64,000 nucleotides of DNA, taken from assembly GCA_902531765.1 (NCBI GenBank), contig CACAFC010000004.1, positions 1 to 64,000 on the forward strand. The letters are read 5' to 3'. Each line of letters starts with the position of its first letter. Within the stretch, counting starts at the first letter, position 1. The DNA is from an uncultured Pelagibacteraceae bacterium (lineage in GTDB: Bacteria; Pseudomonadota; Alphaproteobacteria; Pelagibacterales; Pelagibacteraceae). The notes under the pieces are model-generated. The model made no database searches. It was not told the origin of the DNA and saw only the letters and a program-made list of their open reading frames with translations. Positions 39,243 through 49,697 of the stretch are shown here, one piece after another. A program made the translations under genes and the position numbers.

Positions 39243-39616
39243 TGGCATATGAATGGGACAATAAAAAACCAACAGCTCAAATGCTAGGTAGATGGCAACC
39301 ATTCCATGACGGTCATTATACTTTGTTTAAAGAAATTATTAAAAAAACTGGTCAAGTTTGTATTCAGATTAGAGATGTACAAGGAGTAGATGATAATCCT
39401 TTTGATTTTGAAACAGTAAAAAAGAATATTGAGCAGAGACTAAACCCAGAATTTGAGGGAAGATTCAAAATTATGTTAGTACCTAATGTAACCAATATTT
39501 GTTATGGGAGAGGTGTTGGATATAAAATTGAGGAGATTGTATTACCTGAAGAAATACAAAAAATTTCAGCAACTAAAATTCGAGCAAAGATGAGAGAAGA
39601 AGGAAAACTTAAATAG
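39242..39616 (+). CDS. Nucleotidyltransferase (HxGH superfamily-like)
   Basis: 124 aa; GRWQPFHDGHYTLFKEI and ISATKIRAKM; start overlaps previous stop. Confidence 0.78.
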   Translation: MAYEWDNKKPTAQMLGRWQPFHDGHYTLFKEIIKKTGQVCIQIRDVQGVDDNPFDFETVKKNIEQRLNPEFEGRFKIMLVPNVTNICYGRGVGYKIEEIVLPEEIQKISATKIRAKMREEGKLK

Positions 39617-39624
39617 AATTTTTA

Positions 39625-40398
39625 ATGAATATAAAGATTAAAAATTTATCCAGCGGAGTCTCTAATGTTATAATAAATGAGCCAAAAACATATAACTCAT
39701 TATCATTTCAAAATTTAACCGATTTAATCAAAGTTTTTAAAAAACTTGATCGAGACAAGAAAACAAAAGTAATCATTATTGAGGGGTCTGGTAGAGGTTT
39801 TAGTGCTGGACATAATCTTAAAGAAGTAAAAAATTTAAAAGTAAGAAATAAGTATCAAAAATTATTCAATCTTTGTTCAAAGTTAATGCTTCAAATAGTT
39901 GAGGGTAAAAAACCTGTCATAGCAAAAGTTCATGGAGCAGCTTACGCAGCAGGATGTCAATTAGTTGCTAGTTGTGATTTAGCTTACAGCACTAGTGATG
40001 CTCTTTTTGCAACTCCAGGAGTAAACATTGGACTGTTTTGTAGTACTCCTATGGTTGCAGTTAGTAGAAAAATTAATAAAAAACCTATGATGAAAATGCT
40101 TCTTACCGGCGAACCAATAAAAGCTAATTACGCAAAAGAAATTGGTTTGATTAATGATTATTTTCCAAAGTCAAAATTAGATACTGAGACTTTAAAAATT
40201 GCAAAAAAAATTGCATCAAAATCTAATTTAACTATTAAAATCGGGAAACAGGCTTTTTATAAGCAGTTAGAAATGCCATTAAGAAAAGCATACTCCTATG
40301 CAAGTAAAATGATGACATTAAATATGATGGCAATGGATGCAAAAGAAGGGATTTCAGCTTTTTTAGAAAAACGTCAACCAAATTGGAAAAATAAATGA
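39625..40398 (+). CDS. Enoyl-CoA hydratase/isomerase family protein
   Basis: 257 aa; GSGRGFSAGHNLKEV, KVHGAAYAAGCQLVASCDLAY. Confidence 0.88.
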   Translation: MNIKIKNLSSGVSNVIINEPKTYNSLSFQNLTDLIKVFKKLDRDKKTKVIIIEGSGRGFSAGHNLKEVKNLKVRNKYQKLFNLCSKLMLQIVEGKKPVIAKVHGAAYAAGCQLVASCDLAYSTSDALFATPGVNIGLFCSTPMVAVSRKINKKPMMKMLLTGEPIKANYAKEIGLINDYFPKSKLDTETLKIAKKIASKSNLTIKIGKQAFYKQLEMPLRKAYSYASKMMTLNMMAMDAKEGISAFLEKRQPNWKNK

Positions 40399-40583
40399 TG
40401 GTTAAAAATATTTTGATCGTTATATTTATATTTGTAGGTTTATATATAGTTTTAGATTTTAGAGATCATAATTTTAAAAGAGCTATAGATGCTTGTATTG
40501 CTGGAAGTAAAAAGTTGGGTAAACAAACGACTACACAGCAAGCTAAAGAGTTTTGTGAGGATCAGATTAATAAAGGAAAATAA
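40395..40583 (+). CDS. Small membrane protein
   Basis: 62 aa, N-terminal TM, start/stop overlaps with both neighbours. Confidence 0.6.
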   Translation: MMVKNILIVIFIFVGLYIVLDFRDHNFKRAIDACIAGSKKLGKQTTTQQAKEFCEDQINKGK

Positions 40584-41956
40584 TGAGTGATTTAGAAAAA
40601 AAAAATAATACTTGTTGTGGGCCTGGTTACGCTAGTCCATCTGAAGCAATTAAAGCACCTAATGAAAAACTTTTATATACAATAGCTATTTACACTGGAA
40701 CAGGAATTCAAAAACCTGATTATCTTGCAACTGTAGATGTTGATCCAGATAGTCCAACTTATTCAAAGGTTATTAATCGTTTAGAAATGCCAGGGATAGG
40801 GGATGAATTACATCACATGGGATGGAATGCATGCTCTTCATGTCACGGTGACGCAGGAATGAGCAGAAAATATCTTTTAGTACCAGGTGTTAGATCAAAT
40901 AATATTCATGTAATAGATACTGCAACAGATCCATTTGCTCCAAAAATCCATAAAATAATTAAAGGCTCAGAAATAAAATCCAAAACTAATTTGTCAGGAC
41001 CACATACGGTTCATTGTCTAGGATCTGAAATTATTATTTCTTTTCTTGGTAATGCTAAAGGGGAGGCTCCTGGAGGATACTTGCATCTTAACAAAGATTT
41101 TGAAATTGTCGGAAGATGGGAAAACTCAATGGGTAATATCCCTTTTAGCTATGATTTTTGGTATCAGCCACGTCATAATGTGATGGTGAGTTCAGAATGG
41201 GCTGCACCAAATACCTTTATGCCAGGCTTTGATTTGGAAGAAGTAGGACACTTAAAATATGGTCGAAGACTTCATATCTGGGATTTTAAAAAAAAAGAAC
41301 CAATTGAAACAATGTATCTTGGTGAAGATGGTCTAATACCATTAGAAGTAAAATTTAAGCATGATCCTGATAGTTCTCACGGATTTTGTGGAGCCGCACT
41401 AAGTTCGAATGTTATTCATTTTTGGAAATCCAAAGAAGGAAAGTGGGAATGGGAAAAAGTCATAGATGTTAATAATGAACCGCATCCAGATTGGCCTATA
41501 CCTATTCCTGGAGTAATGTCTGCAATTCTTGTTTCAATGGATGATAAATATCTTTATTTAAATAACTGGCTTCATGGAGACATGAGACAATATGATATAA
41601 CAGACCCACACAAACCAAAATTAACTGGACAAGTTTGGATTGGTGGACTTTTAGGTAAAGCACCGGTTATTAACGGAGTTAAAATTGCAGGTGGTCCCCA
41701 AATGTACCAATTATCTTTAGATGGTAAACGAATGTACGTAACAACTTCTCTATTTTCAACTTGGGATAATCAATTTTATCCTGACATAAGAACACAAGGT
41801 GGTGCTATGGTTATGATTGACTGTGATGTTGAAAAAGGTGGTATGAAAATCAATAAAGATTTTATAGTTGATTTTGGTAAAGAACCTAATGGCCCAAGCA
41901 GATGTCATGAAAGCAGATATCCGGGTGGAGATTGTACAAGTGATATATGGCTGTAA
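40583..41956 (+). CDS. Selenium-binding-protein (SBP56) family, methanethiol oxidase-like
   Basis: 457 aa; CCGPGYASPSEAIKAPNEKLLY, HHMGWNACSSCHGDAGMSRKYLLVPG, SSHGFCGAALSSNV, CHESRYPGGDCTSDIW. Confidence 0.87.
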   Translation: MSDLEKKNNTCCGPGYASPSEAIKAPNEKLLYTIAIYTGTGIQKPDYLATVDVDPDSPTYSKVINRLEMPGIGDELHHMGWNACSSCHGDAGMSRKYLLVPGVRSNNIHVIDTATDPFAPKIHKIIKGSEIKSKTNLSGPHTVHCLGSEIIISFLGNAKGEAPGGYLHLNKDFEIVGRWENSMGNIPFSYDFWYQPRHNVMVSSEWAAPNTFMPGFDLEEVGHLKYGRRLHIWDFKKKEPIETMYLGEDGLIPLEVKFKHDPDSSHGFCGAALSSNVIHFWKSKEGKWEWEKVIDVNNEPHPDWPIPIPGVMSAILVSMDDKYLYLNNWLHGDMRQYDITDPHKPKLTGQVWIGGLLGKAPVINGVKIAGGPQMYQLSLDGKRMYVTTSLFSTWDNQFYPDIRTQGGAMVMIDCDVEKGGMKINKDFIVDFGKEPNGPSRCHESRYPGGDCTSDIWL

Positions 41957-42324
41957 AGAAAATTACTATTATTAATCGTAAAAATAAAACTTTTGAGGTC
42001 TCAGACCGAAAACCCTTACTTCAAGAGTTACGTGCTCAAGGAGTTGATCTTCCCTACGGTTGTGAATATGGAGGTTGCATAACATGTGCAGCAAAACTTA
42101 TTAATGGTGAAGTCGATCAACGTTCTCAAGTAGCTCTAAACAATAGACAAATTAACAATGGTTATGTTGTTTTATGTGTGGCTCGACCAAAAACTGATTG
42201 TGAAATTGAAATTGGAGTTGAAAGTCATGATAAACTCTACCGCAATCCTTTTCTTGACCCACTTGCATCACATGAGTTAAAAGCTGATATTGCCTCTCAA
42301 AAAAATATTAAAAAAAATAAATAA
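41947..42324 (+). CDS. 2Fe-2S ferredoxin
   Basis: 125 aa; plant-type motif YGCEYGGCITCAAKL ... VLCVARP. Confidence 0.88.
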   Translation: MAVKKITIINRKNKTFEVSDRKPLLQELRAQGVDLPYGCEYGGCITCAAKLINGEVDQRSQVALNNRQINNGYVVLCVARPKTDCEIEIGVESHDKLYRNPFLDPLASHELKADIASQKNIKKNK

Positions 42325-42774
42325 ATGGACCATAACAAGCCTTATAGCGATAAATATTTAAAAGATATTTTGCAATCTGTTAAGACTATAGCAATGGTTG
42401 GTGCTAGTCCTGATAAAACTAAATTTAGTTATGGTGTATTAAGAGTACTACATGAAACTGGTTATGATATGATACCTGTTAATCCTAGACCAGAAATTAC
42501 AGAGATAAGGAACTTGAAGGTATATCCGAATTTAGCTGCAATAGATCGACCCGTAGATATGGTCGAAGTTTTTAGAAAGCCTGAGGATTTTTATGGAGTA
42601 GCAGAAGAAGCAATATCTATTGGTGCTAAAGTTTTATGGGGCCAGATAGGTGTAATTAATTATGATGCAGCTCGTCTTGCTGAGGAAGCAGGACTTAAAG
42701 TTGTGATGAATAGATGTCCAAAAATAGAACTCTTCCGTCCTTTTTGGAAACCTAAACTTGATCAAAAAATATAA
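42325..42774 (+). CDS. CoA-binding domain (YccU-like) protein
   Basis: 149 aa; TIAMVGASPDKTKFSYGVLRVLHETGYDMIPVNPR, LWGQIGVINYDAARLAEEAGLKVVMNRCPKIE. Confidence 0.85.
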   Translation: MDHNKPYSDKYLKDILQSVKTIAMVGASPDKTKFSYGVLRVLHETGYDMIPVNPRPEITEIRNLKVYPNLAAIDRPVDMVEVFRKPEDFYGVAEEAISIGAKVLWGQIGVINYDAARLAEEAGLKVVMNRCPKIELFRPFWKPKLDQKI

Positions 42775-42846
42775 TTCAATTTACGCAATACAACTATAAA
42801 AAAATAACAATACAAGTTTAATCAAATTATAATAAAGTTTAATTGA

Positions 42847-43416
42847 ATGAAAAAAATATTTCTTATTTATGGCCATTATGATGATAATTCATTTAACGCA
42901 GCTATAAAAAATACTTTTACAAAAACTGCTGAGGAAAAAGGACATTTTGTCGATAGCGTTGACTTATATAAAGAAAAATTTAATCCAGTATTTGCTGGAG
43001 AGGATCCAGATGATACCGTTTTAAATCATAGAAAAAGAATAGATGATTGCGATATAATAGTATTGATTGCTCCCATTTGGAATTTTAGAATGCCAGCTAT
43101 TGTTGAGGGATGGATAGATAAAGTATTGGCACCACCATGGGCTTTTAGTTTTAAAAAATTAGTTGGGAATTATGGATATCCAATAGGAAATCTTAGAAAT
43201 AAAAAAGCTATTATTTTTTGTACTTATGGTTCTCCTAGATTGGCCATAACCACATTCTTTTTAAATTTACCAATTAGAAGATTAAAGAGAGGGGTTTTTC
43301 ACATGTGCGGCATTTATAATATTAATTACAGAAGATATTTTGCTGTACCATTTGTAAGTGATAAAAAAAGAGAAGAATTTCTTGAGGATGTTAAAAAAAC
43401 CGCTTTTAGCGTTTAG
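42847..43416 (+). CDS. NAD(P)H dehydrogenase (quinone)-like flavodoxin-fold protein
   Basis: 189 aa; IYGHYDDNSFNAAIKNTF and PIWNFRMPAIVEGWIDKVLAPPWAFSF. Confidence 0.83.
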   Translation: MKKIFLIYGHYDDNSFNAAIKNTFTKTAEEKGHFVDSVDLYKEKFNPVFAGEDPDDTVLNHRKRIDDCDIIVLIAPIWNFRMPAIVEGWIDKVLAPPWAFSFKKLVGNYGYPIGNLRNKKAIIFCTYGSPRLAITTFFLNLPIRRLKRGVFHMCGIYNINYRRYFAVPFVSDKKREEFLEDVKKTAFSV

Positions 43417-43861
43417 TACAATTATATTTTTTTTATTTAATACCGTCTCTACAAAAGCAGATTTAAAAAATCCAACAAATTCAATTTTACCAGCTGAAGT
43501 AATTAAAATTCAATTAGTTGGATTAATGGATAACGATAGAGATTTTAAAGATAGTGGAATTGAACAAACTTGGAATTTTGCTCATCCAGATAACAAAAAA
43601 AACACAGGGCCTTTAGCAAATTTTAAAATAATGATTAAAGGTAATTCTTATAATATGCTTTTAGATCATTTAAGTCATACAATTACAGAAGTTGGAAGTG
43701 GTGATAAATGGGCTCAATTTGAGGTAATAATTTTAGATAGAGAAAAAATATATCATAAATTTAATTGGCAAGTTGAAAAGTACACTGTTGATGGACCTTT
43801 AAAAGATTGTTGGTTAACTACTATGGTTTCTAATCCAATCTCACTTGGAAGTTCAATTTGA
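43388..43861 (+). CDS. Hypothetical secreted protein
   Basis: ORF track start 43358; internal ATG 43388 gives a better signal peptide (MLKKPLLAFSTIIFFLFNTVSTKA). Confidence 0.55.
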   Translation: MLKKPLLAFSTIIFFLFNTVSTKADLKNPTNSILPAEVIKIQLVGLMDNDRDFKDSGIEQTWNFAHPDNKKNTGPLANFKIMIKGNSYNMLLDHLSHTITEVGSGDKWAQFEVIILDREKIYHKFNWQVEKYTVDGPLKDCWLTTMVSNPISLGSSI

Positions 43862-43917
43862 TATACACAGATACAATTTTGTTTCGTAATCAATAAAAAT
43901 TTAGTAGGAATCACTTA

Positions 43918-46350
43918 ATGAAATCTAAAACAAAAGTAGTAATTGTAGGTGGTGGAGTAGTAGGTGTCAGCGCGCTTTATCATTTAGCTAAAAAAGGATG
44001 GTCAGATGTGGTTCTTGTAGAAAGAAAAGAGTTAACTTCTGGATCTACTTGGCATGCTGCAGGCTTATTACCACTTTTTAATATGAGTTATTCAGTAGGC
44101 CAACTTCATAAATACGCGGTAGATCTTTATAAAAAACTGGAGGATGAAACAGGAAAAAATGTAGGTTTTAGCGTTGTATCAAATATTCGTTTAGCAAGCA
44201 CAAAAGATAGAATGGATGAATACCATCAGTATGCAGGGGTTGCTAAAACGATTGGAGTAGACGTTAAATTTTTAACTCCTCAACAAGTAAAAGAAATTTG
44301 GCCTTTATGTCATACAGATGATTTAGTTGGAGCTATTCAGCATCCCGAAGATGGATACATTCAACCAGCTGATTTAACTCAAGCTTTAGCAACAGGTGCT
44401 AGAAATATGGGGGCAGAAATTTATAGAAATACTGCAGTACTTGCTATGAAACAAAATAAAGACGGTTGGATTGTAGAAACTGATAAAGGTTCAATTGAAT
44501 GTGAGCATGTAATTTCGTGTTCAGGAAATTTCGCAAGACAAACTGGAGAAATGGTTGGATTAGATATTCCAGTAATTCCAGTTGAGCATCAATACATCGT
44601 AACTGAACCTCATCCTGAAATTCAAAAAAGAAAAAAAGAAGGTCTTCCTGAAATGGGAGTTTTAAGAGATAGCGATAGTAGATGGTATATGAGAGAAGAA
44701 GCTGGTGGATTAATATTAGGTCCATATGAAGATGGTGCACCAGCATGTTATGTTGAAGGTCCTTCAAAAGATTCTGAATATGAATTATTTCAAGAAGATT
44801 TAGACAGACTTGCTCCACACATTGAAGGAGCAATACATAGAGTACCAGCTTTTGGAGAAGTTGGAGTAAAAAAAGTTTATAATGGTGCAATATGTTATAC
44901 GCCAGATGGTAACCCAATTGTTGGTCCAGCTTGGGGACTTAAGAATTTTTGGATTAATGAAGGACACAGTTTTGGAATAACTGCAGCAGGTGGTGCAGGT
45001 TGGCAATTAGCAGAGTGGATCGTTGACGGTGAACCAACCATTGATATGCTTGGTGTTGAACCAAGACGTTATGGAAATTATGCAACGAAGTCTTATCTCA
45101 AAGCAAAAAATGAGGAAGCTTATAGTCATGTTTTTATTGTTCATTATCCTGATGAAGAAAGACCAGCTGCTAGACCTTTAAGAACATCTCCTTGTTATGA
45201 AAGAATGAAAAATCTTGGTGCTGTTTTTGGACAAAAATTTGGATGGGAAAGACCAAACTTTTTTGCAACTGATGGCATGGAACAAAAAGATCATTGGTCG
45301 TTTAGAAGATCAAAATGGTTTGATGCAATTAAGAAAGAATGTGAAAATGTTAAAAAAAATGTTGGACTTTTGGATATGACAGCCTTTGCAAAATGTAGAA
45401 TTAAGGGTCCAAAAGCTGAGGAATTTTTAGACTACTTAGTAGCTAACAAACTTCCAAAAAAAATCGGAAGAATTAATTTGTGTCATGCACTAAATACCAA
45501 AGGTGGTGTTCACTCAGAGTTTACAATTATGAAAGAAGCTGAAAATAGCTATTATTTGGTTTCAGCTGGTGCGAATTTGAGATTAGACCATGATTGGATA
45601 CAAAAATGGATGCCAACTGATGGTTCAGTTATATTTGAGGATTTAACAAATAGCACAGGAGTACTTGTTGTTGCTGGTCCAAAAGCTAGAGAGTTAATGC
45701 ACAAAGTCTCAACAGATGATTTTTCTAATGAAAACTTTAAATGGTTAACAGCTAAAAATATCAATGTCGGATATGCTCCAGTAAATGCTATGAGAGTAAA
45801 TTTTGTTGGTGAACTTGGTTGGGAATTACATCACCCAATTGAATATCAAAACCATATTTTTGATAAATTAATGGAAGCAGGTAAGGATCTAGGTCTTAAA
45901 CCTTTTGGCATCAGAGCGATGAACAGTTTAAGAGTAGAAAAATCTTATAAACTTGTGGGAACTGAACTATCAATTGAGTATTCACCTTATGAGTCTGGCC
46001 TAGACAGATTTATTCATCCAAACAAGGGTAATTTCATAGGACTTGATGCACTAAACAAATGGAGAGAAAAGGGTTTTGATAATAAATTAGTAACACTAGA
46101 GGTTCATGACACAACAGACTCAGATGTTTTAGGTAACAATCCAATTTATAAAGATGACAAAGTCGTTGGGCGAGCAACAGGAGGGGAATATGGATTTAGA
46201 TTAGATAAATCTATTGCCTTGGCGATGGTGAAACCTAATTTAGCAAATGTTGGAGAAAAACTTAAAGTTGATATTCTAGGAAAAATGTATGAAGCTACAA
46301 TAGTAGAAGAAAGCCCATACGATGCTGAAAATAAACTTTTGAGAGCCTAA
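43918..46350 (+). CDS. Dimethylglycine/sarcosine dehydrogenase-like flavoprotein (DAO + GcvT)
   Basis: 810 aa; [46 protein letters not shown] and C-terminal GcvT-like half. Confidence 0.88.
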   Translation: MKSKTKVVIVGGGVVGVSALYHLAKKGWSDVVLVERKELTSGSTWHAAGLLPLFNMSYSVGQLHKYAVDLYKKLEDETGKNVGFSVVSNIRLASTKDRMDEYHQYAGVAKTIGVDVKFLTPQQVKEIWPLCHTDDLVGAIQHPEDGYIQPADLTQALATGARNMGAEIYRNTAVLAMKQNKDGWIVETDKGSIECEHVISCSGNFARQTGEMVGLDIPVIPVEHQYIVTEPHPEIQKRKKEGLPEMGVLRDSDSRWYMREEAGGLILGPYEDGAPACYVEGPSKDSEYELFQEDLDRLAPHIEGAIHRVPAFGEVGVKKVYNGAICYTPDGNPIVGPAWGLKNFWINEGHSFGITAAGGAGWQLAEWIVDGEPTIDMLGVEPRRYGNYATKSYLKAKNEEAYSHVFIVHYPDEERPAARPLRTSPCYERMKNLGAVFGQKFGWERPNFFATDGMEQKDHWSFRRSKWFDAIKKECENVKKNVGLLDMTAFAKCRIKGPKAEEFLDYLVANKLPKKIGRINLCHALNTKGGVHSEFTIMKEAENSYYLVSAGANLRLDHDWIQKWMPTDGSVIFEDLTNSTGVLVVAGPKARELMHKVSTDDFSNENFKWLTAKNINVGYAPVNAMRVNFVGELGWELHHPIEYQNHIFDKLMEAGKDLGLKPFGIRAMNSLRVEKSYKLVGTELSIEYSPYESGLDRFIHPNKGNFIGLDALNKWREKGFDNKLVTLEVHDTTDSDVLGNNPIYKDDKVVGRATGGEYGFRLDKSIALAMVKPNLANVGEKLKVDILGKMYEATIVEESPYDAENKLLRA

Positions 46351-47099
46351 TGAAGATATTGGTCGCAGTAAAAAGAGTAATTGATTACAATGTTCAAGTC
46401 AGAGTTAAAGAGGATAACACTGGTGTAGTAACTGAGAATGTTAAGATGTCTACCAATCCACCTGATGATAATGCAATAGAGGAAGCGGTAAAGATCAAAG
46501 AGTCAGGAAAAGCGACTGAAGTGGTTGCAGTAAGCGTTGGAGAAGAGAAAGCTCAAGAAACAGTAAGAAAAGCATTAGCGGTTGGAGCTGATAGAGGTAT
46601 TCTTATTAAAGCAGATGGAGTTATAGAACCTTTAGCTGTATCAAAATTATTACAAAAGATTGTTGAAAAAGAAAAACCAGATTTGGTCTTTATGGGTAAA
46701 CAAGCCATTGATGATGATTGCAATCAAACAGGTCAAATGTTAAGTGCTTTACTAAATTGGCCTCAAGCAACATTTGCTTCTAAGATTGAGATAAGGGATA
46801 AAAAACTTGAGGTAACACGAGAGATTGACGAAGGTTTAGAGACAATAGAGATCAATGTACCTGCAATTGTGACTTGTGATTTAAGACTTAATGAGCCAAG
46901 GTATGCCTCTTTACCCAATATAATGAAAGCTAAAAAGAAACCTATTGAGCAAATAAATGCGTCAGATTTAGGAATAGATACATCACCAAGAATCGAGCAA
47001 ATTAAGGTAGAAGAGCCCCCAAAAAGAAAAGCGGGAATAAAAGTAAAAAGTGTGGCTGAGTTGGTACAAAAATTAAAAAATGAGGCTAAGGTAATATAA
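46350..47099 (+). CDS. etfB: Electron transfer flavoprotein beta subunit
   Basis: 249 aa; [39 protein letters not shown]. Confidence 0.95.
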   Translation: MKILVAVKRVIDYNVQVRVKEDNTGVVTENVKMSTNPPDDNAIEEAVKIKESGKATEVVAVSVGEEKAQETVRKALAVGADRGILIKADGVIEPLAVSKLLQKIVEKEKPDLVFMGKQAIDDDCNQTGQMLSALLNWPQATFASKIEIRDKKLEVTREIDEGLETIEINVPAIVTCDLRLNEPRYASLPNIMKAKKKPIEQINASDLGIDTSPRIEQIKVEEPPKRKAGIKVKSVAELVQKLKNEAKVI

Positions 47100-48052
47100 T
47101 GTCAGTTTTATTAATTGCAGAACATAACAATAAAGAACTCAAACCTTTTACACTTAATGCTGTAACTGCAGCCTCTCAAATGAATACCGATCTTCATGCT
47201 ATAATTATTGGTCATAACTGTGCGGATGCAGCAAAAAAATTATCAGAATTGCCATTAGTTAAAAAAGTGATTCAAGTAGAGGCAGCCCATTACGAGAACT
47301 TTGTGGCAGAAAATTTTGCACCAGTAATAGTGAAATTGGCAGAAAACTATTCACATGTTGTTTGTTCAGCTAATACATTTGGTAAAAATTTGATGCCAAG
47401 GATTGCAGCTTCTTTAGACACTTCTCAAGTCAGTGATATTATTAAGGTAATTTCTGCAGATACATTTTTAAGACCAATTTATGCTGGAAATGCATTTGCA
47501 ACAGTAAAAAGCAAGGATCCAAAAAAATGTATAACTATTAGACCAACTTCTTTTGATCCATGCGAGAGTTCAGGTGGATCTGCACCAATAGAAAAGGCTG
47601 AGCCAAGTGAAGAGTTTAATAATACAAAATTTGTAAAAAGAGAGGAAATTAAGTCAGATAGACCAGAGCTTGGAACTGCAAGAGTAGTTGTTTCTGGAGG
47701 AAGAGGAATGCAGAGTGGAGATAATTTTAAATTAATTACTTCTGTTGCTGACAAATTAAATGCTGCTATAGGAGCATCAAGAGCAGCTGTGGATGCTGGA
47801 TATATAAGCAATGATCACCAAGTGGGTCAAACTGGAAAAGTTGTAGTTCCTGATTTATATATCGCCATTGGTATTTCTGGTGCTATTCAGCATTTAGCTG
47901 GAATGAAAGAAAGTAAGGTGATTGTCGCAATCAATAAGGATGGTGAAGCTCCAATTTTTAGTGTTGCAGACTATGGTCTAGAAGCTGATCTTTTTGAAGC
48001 AGTACCTCAATTTATCGAGGAACTGAACAAATTAAACACTATACAAAAATAA
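47099..48052 (+). CDS. etfA: Electron transfer flavoprotein alpha subunit
   Basis: 317 aa; GASRAAVDAGYISNDHQVGQTGKVVVPDLYIAIGISGAIQHLAGM. Confidence 0.95.
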   Translation: MSVLLIAEHNNKELKPFTLNAVTAASQMNTDLHAIIIGHNCADAAKKLSELPLVKKVIQVEAAHYENFVAENFAPVIVKLAENYSHVVCSANTFGKNLMPRIAASLDTSQVSDIIKVISADTFLRPIYAGNAFATVKSKDPKKCITIRPTSFDPCESSGGSAPIEKAEPSEEFNNTKFVKREEIKSDRPELGTARVVVSGGRGMQSGDNFKLITSVADKLNAAIGASRAAVDAGYISNDHQVGQTGKVVVPDLYIAIGISGAIQHLAGMKESKVIVAINKDGEAPIFSVADYGLEADLFEAVPQFIEELNKLNTIQK

Positions 48053-48073
48053 TATAATCTGTAAAAAATTATT

Positions 48074-49693
48074 ATGTCCAGAGAGTCAATGGAATATGAT
48101 GTTGTAATTGTTGGTGGAGGACCATCAGGATTAACAACTGCTATTAAACTGAAACAATTAAATTCAAATTTAAATATTTGTGTTTTAGAGAAAGCATCTG
48201 AGATCGGTGCCCATATATTAAGTGGAAATGTTTTTGAAACTAGAGCACTAGACGAATTAATTCCAAATTGGAAAGATTTAAATCCACCTATAAAAACAAA
48301 AGTCACTAAGGAGAAATTTTTATTTTTAGGAAAAACAAAATCATTAAGTTGGCCAACGTGGTTGTTACCCGCTGTCCAAAAAAATCATAAAAATTATATA
48401 ATTAGTCTTGCAAATTTATGTAGATGGCTTGCTGAGCAAGCAGAAACACTTGGTGTAGAGATATTTCCAGGATTTCCTGCAAGTGAGATTTTATTTAATG
48501 ACGATGGATCTGTTAAGGGCGTAGCCACTCAGGACATGGGAATAGATAAACAAGGAAATAAAAAAGATAGCTTTGAACCAGGTATTGAACTTCTAGGCAA
48601 GGTTACAGTTTTTGCTGAGGGTTGTCGGGGTCATTTAGGAAAACAATTAATTAAAAAATTCAATCTTAATAAAGATAAAGATCCTCAACAATACGGTATC
48701 GGATTTAAAGAAATTTGGGAAATTGATGAAAAAAATCATGAAGAGGGATTAGTGATGCATACAGCTGGATGGCCATTAGATAAAAATACTTATGGTGGGA
48801 GTTTTATTTATCATGCTGAAAACAAACAAGTGTTTTTAGGATATGTAATAGGTTTAGATTATCAAAATCCTCATCTTTCTCCTTTTGATGAGTTTCAAAG
48901 ATTTAAAACACATCCATCAATAAAAAAAGTTATAGAAGGTGGAAAAAGAATTTCTTATGGTGCTAGAGCTTTAATTGAAGGTGGTATTCAAAGTTTACCT
49001 AAAATGTTTATGCCTGGAGCATTACTTATCGGGTGTGATGCAGGAACTTTAAACATGCCGAAAATCAAAGGATCTCATACCGCCATGAAAAGTGGAATTA
49101 TAGCTGCTGAAACAATAAATTTTCATTTTGAGAAAGGTGATGAACTATCTGTTTATGAAAAAATCTTTAAAGAAAGTTGGCTTTATAAAGAATTATATAA
49201 AGCAAGAAATGTTAAACCAAGTTTCACATGGGGTTTAATTTTAGGAATAATTTTTACTGGAATTGATCAAATTTTATTTAGAGGAAAACTTCCTTTTACT
49301 CTAAAACATAAGCATGCAGATCATGAGACGTTAAAACCTGCAAACAAGATGCCCAAAATTGATTATCCAAAACCTGATAATGTGATTACTTTTGATAAGA
49401 CAAGCTCAGTTTATTTAACTGGAACTAACCATGAGGATAATCAGCCAGTGCACTTGCAGTTAAAAGATAAAGATTTACCAATAAAATATACACTCGAAAT
49501 GTACGATGAACCTGCACAAAGATACTGCCCAGCAGGAGTTTATGAGGTTCAAAAAGAAAACGATATAAACAAATTTGTTATTAATGCACAGAACTGTATT
49601 CATTGTAAAACTTGCGATATCAAAGAACCATCCCAAAATATTACTTGGGTTACACCTGAGGGTGGTGGTGGACCTAAGTATGGAAATATGTAA
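48074..49693 (+). CDS. Electron transfer flavoprotein-ubiquinone oxidoreductase
   Basis: 539 aa; VVIVGGGPSGLTTAIKLKQ, C-terminal CPAGVYEV...NAQNCIHCKTCDIKEPSQNITWVTPEGGGGPKY. Confidence 0.95.
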   Translation: MSRESMEYDVVIVGGGPSGLTTAIKLKQLNSNLNICVLEKASEIGAHILSGNVFETRALDELIPNWKDLNPPIKTKVTKEKFLFLGKTKSLSWPTWLLPAVQKNHKNYIISLANLCRWLAEQAETLGVEIFPGFPASEILFNDDGSVKGVATQDMGIDKQGNKKDSFEPGIELLGKVTVFAEGCRGHLGKQLIKKFNLNKDKDPQQYGIGFKEIWEIDEKNHEEGLVMHTAGWPLDKNTYGGSFIYHAENKQVFLGYVIGLDYQNPHLSPFDEFQRFKTHPSIKKVIEGGKRISYGARALIEGGIQSLPKMFMPGALLIGCDAGTLNMPKIKGSHTAMKSGIIAAETINFHFEKGDELSVYEKIFKESWLYKELYKARNVKPSFTWGLILGIIFTGIDQILFRGKLPFTLKHKHADHETLKPANKMPKIDYPKPDNVITFDKTSSVYLTGTNHEDNQPVHLQLKDKDLPIKYTLEMYDEPAQRYCPAGVYEVQKENDINKFVINAQNCIHCKTCDIKEPSQNITWVTPEGGGGPKYGNM

Positions 49694-49697
49694 TTAA

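Noticed and set aside
44444-44917. 157 aa minus-strand ORF opposite the DMGDH-like gene
   Set aside because: Antisense of a strongly supported CDS; His/Leu-rich composition typical of codon-bias artefacts.
47479-47811. 110 aa minus-strand ORF opposite etfA
   Set aside because: Antisense of a confident EtfA; no recognisable motif.
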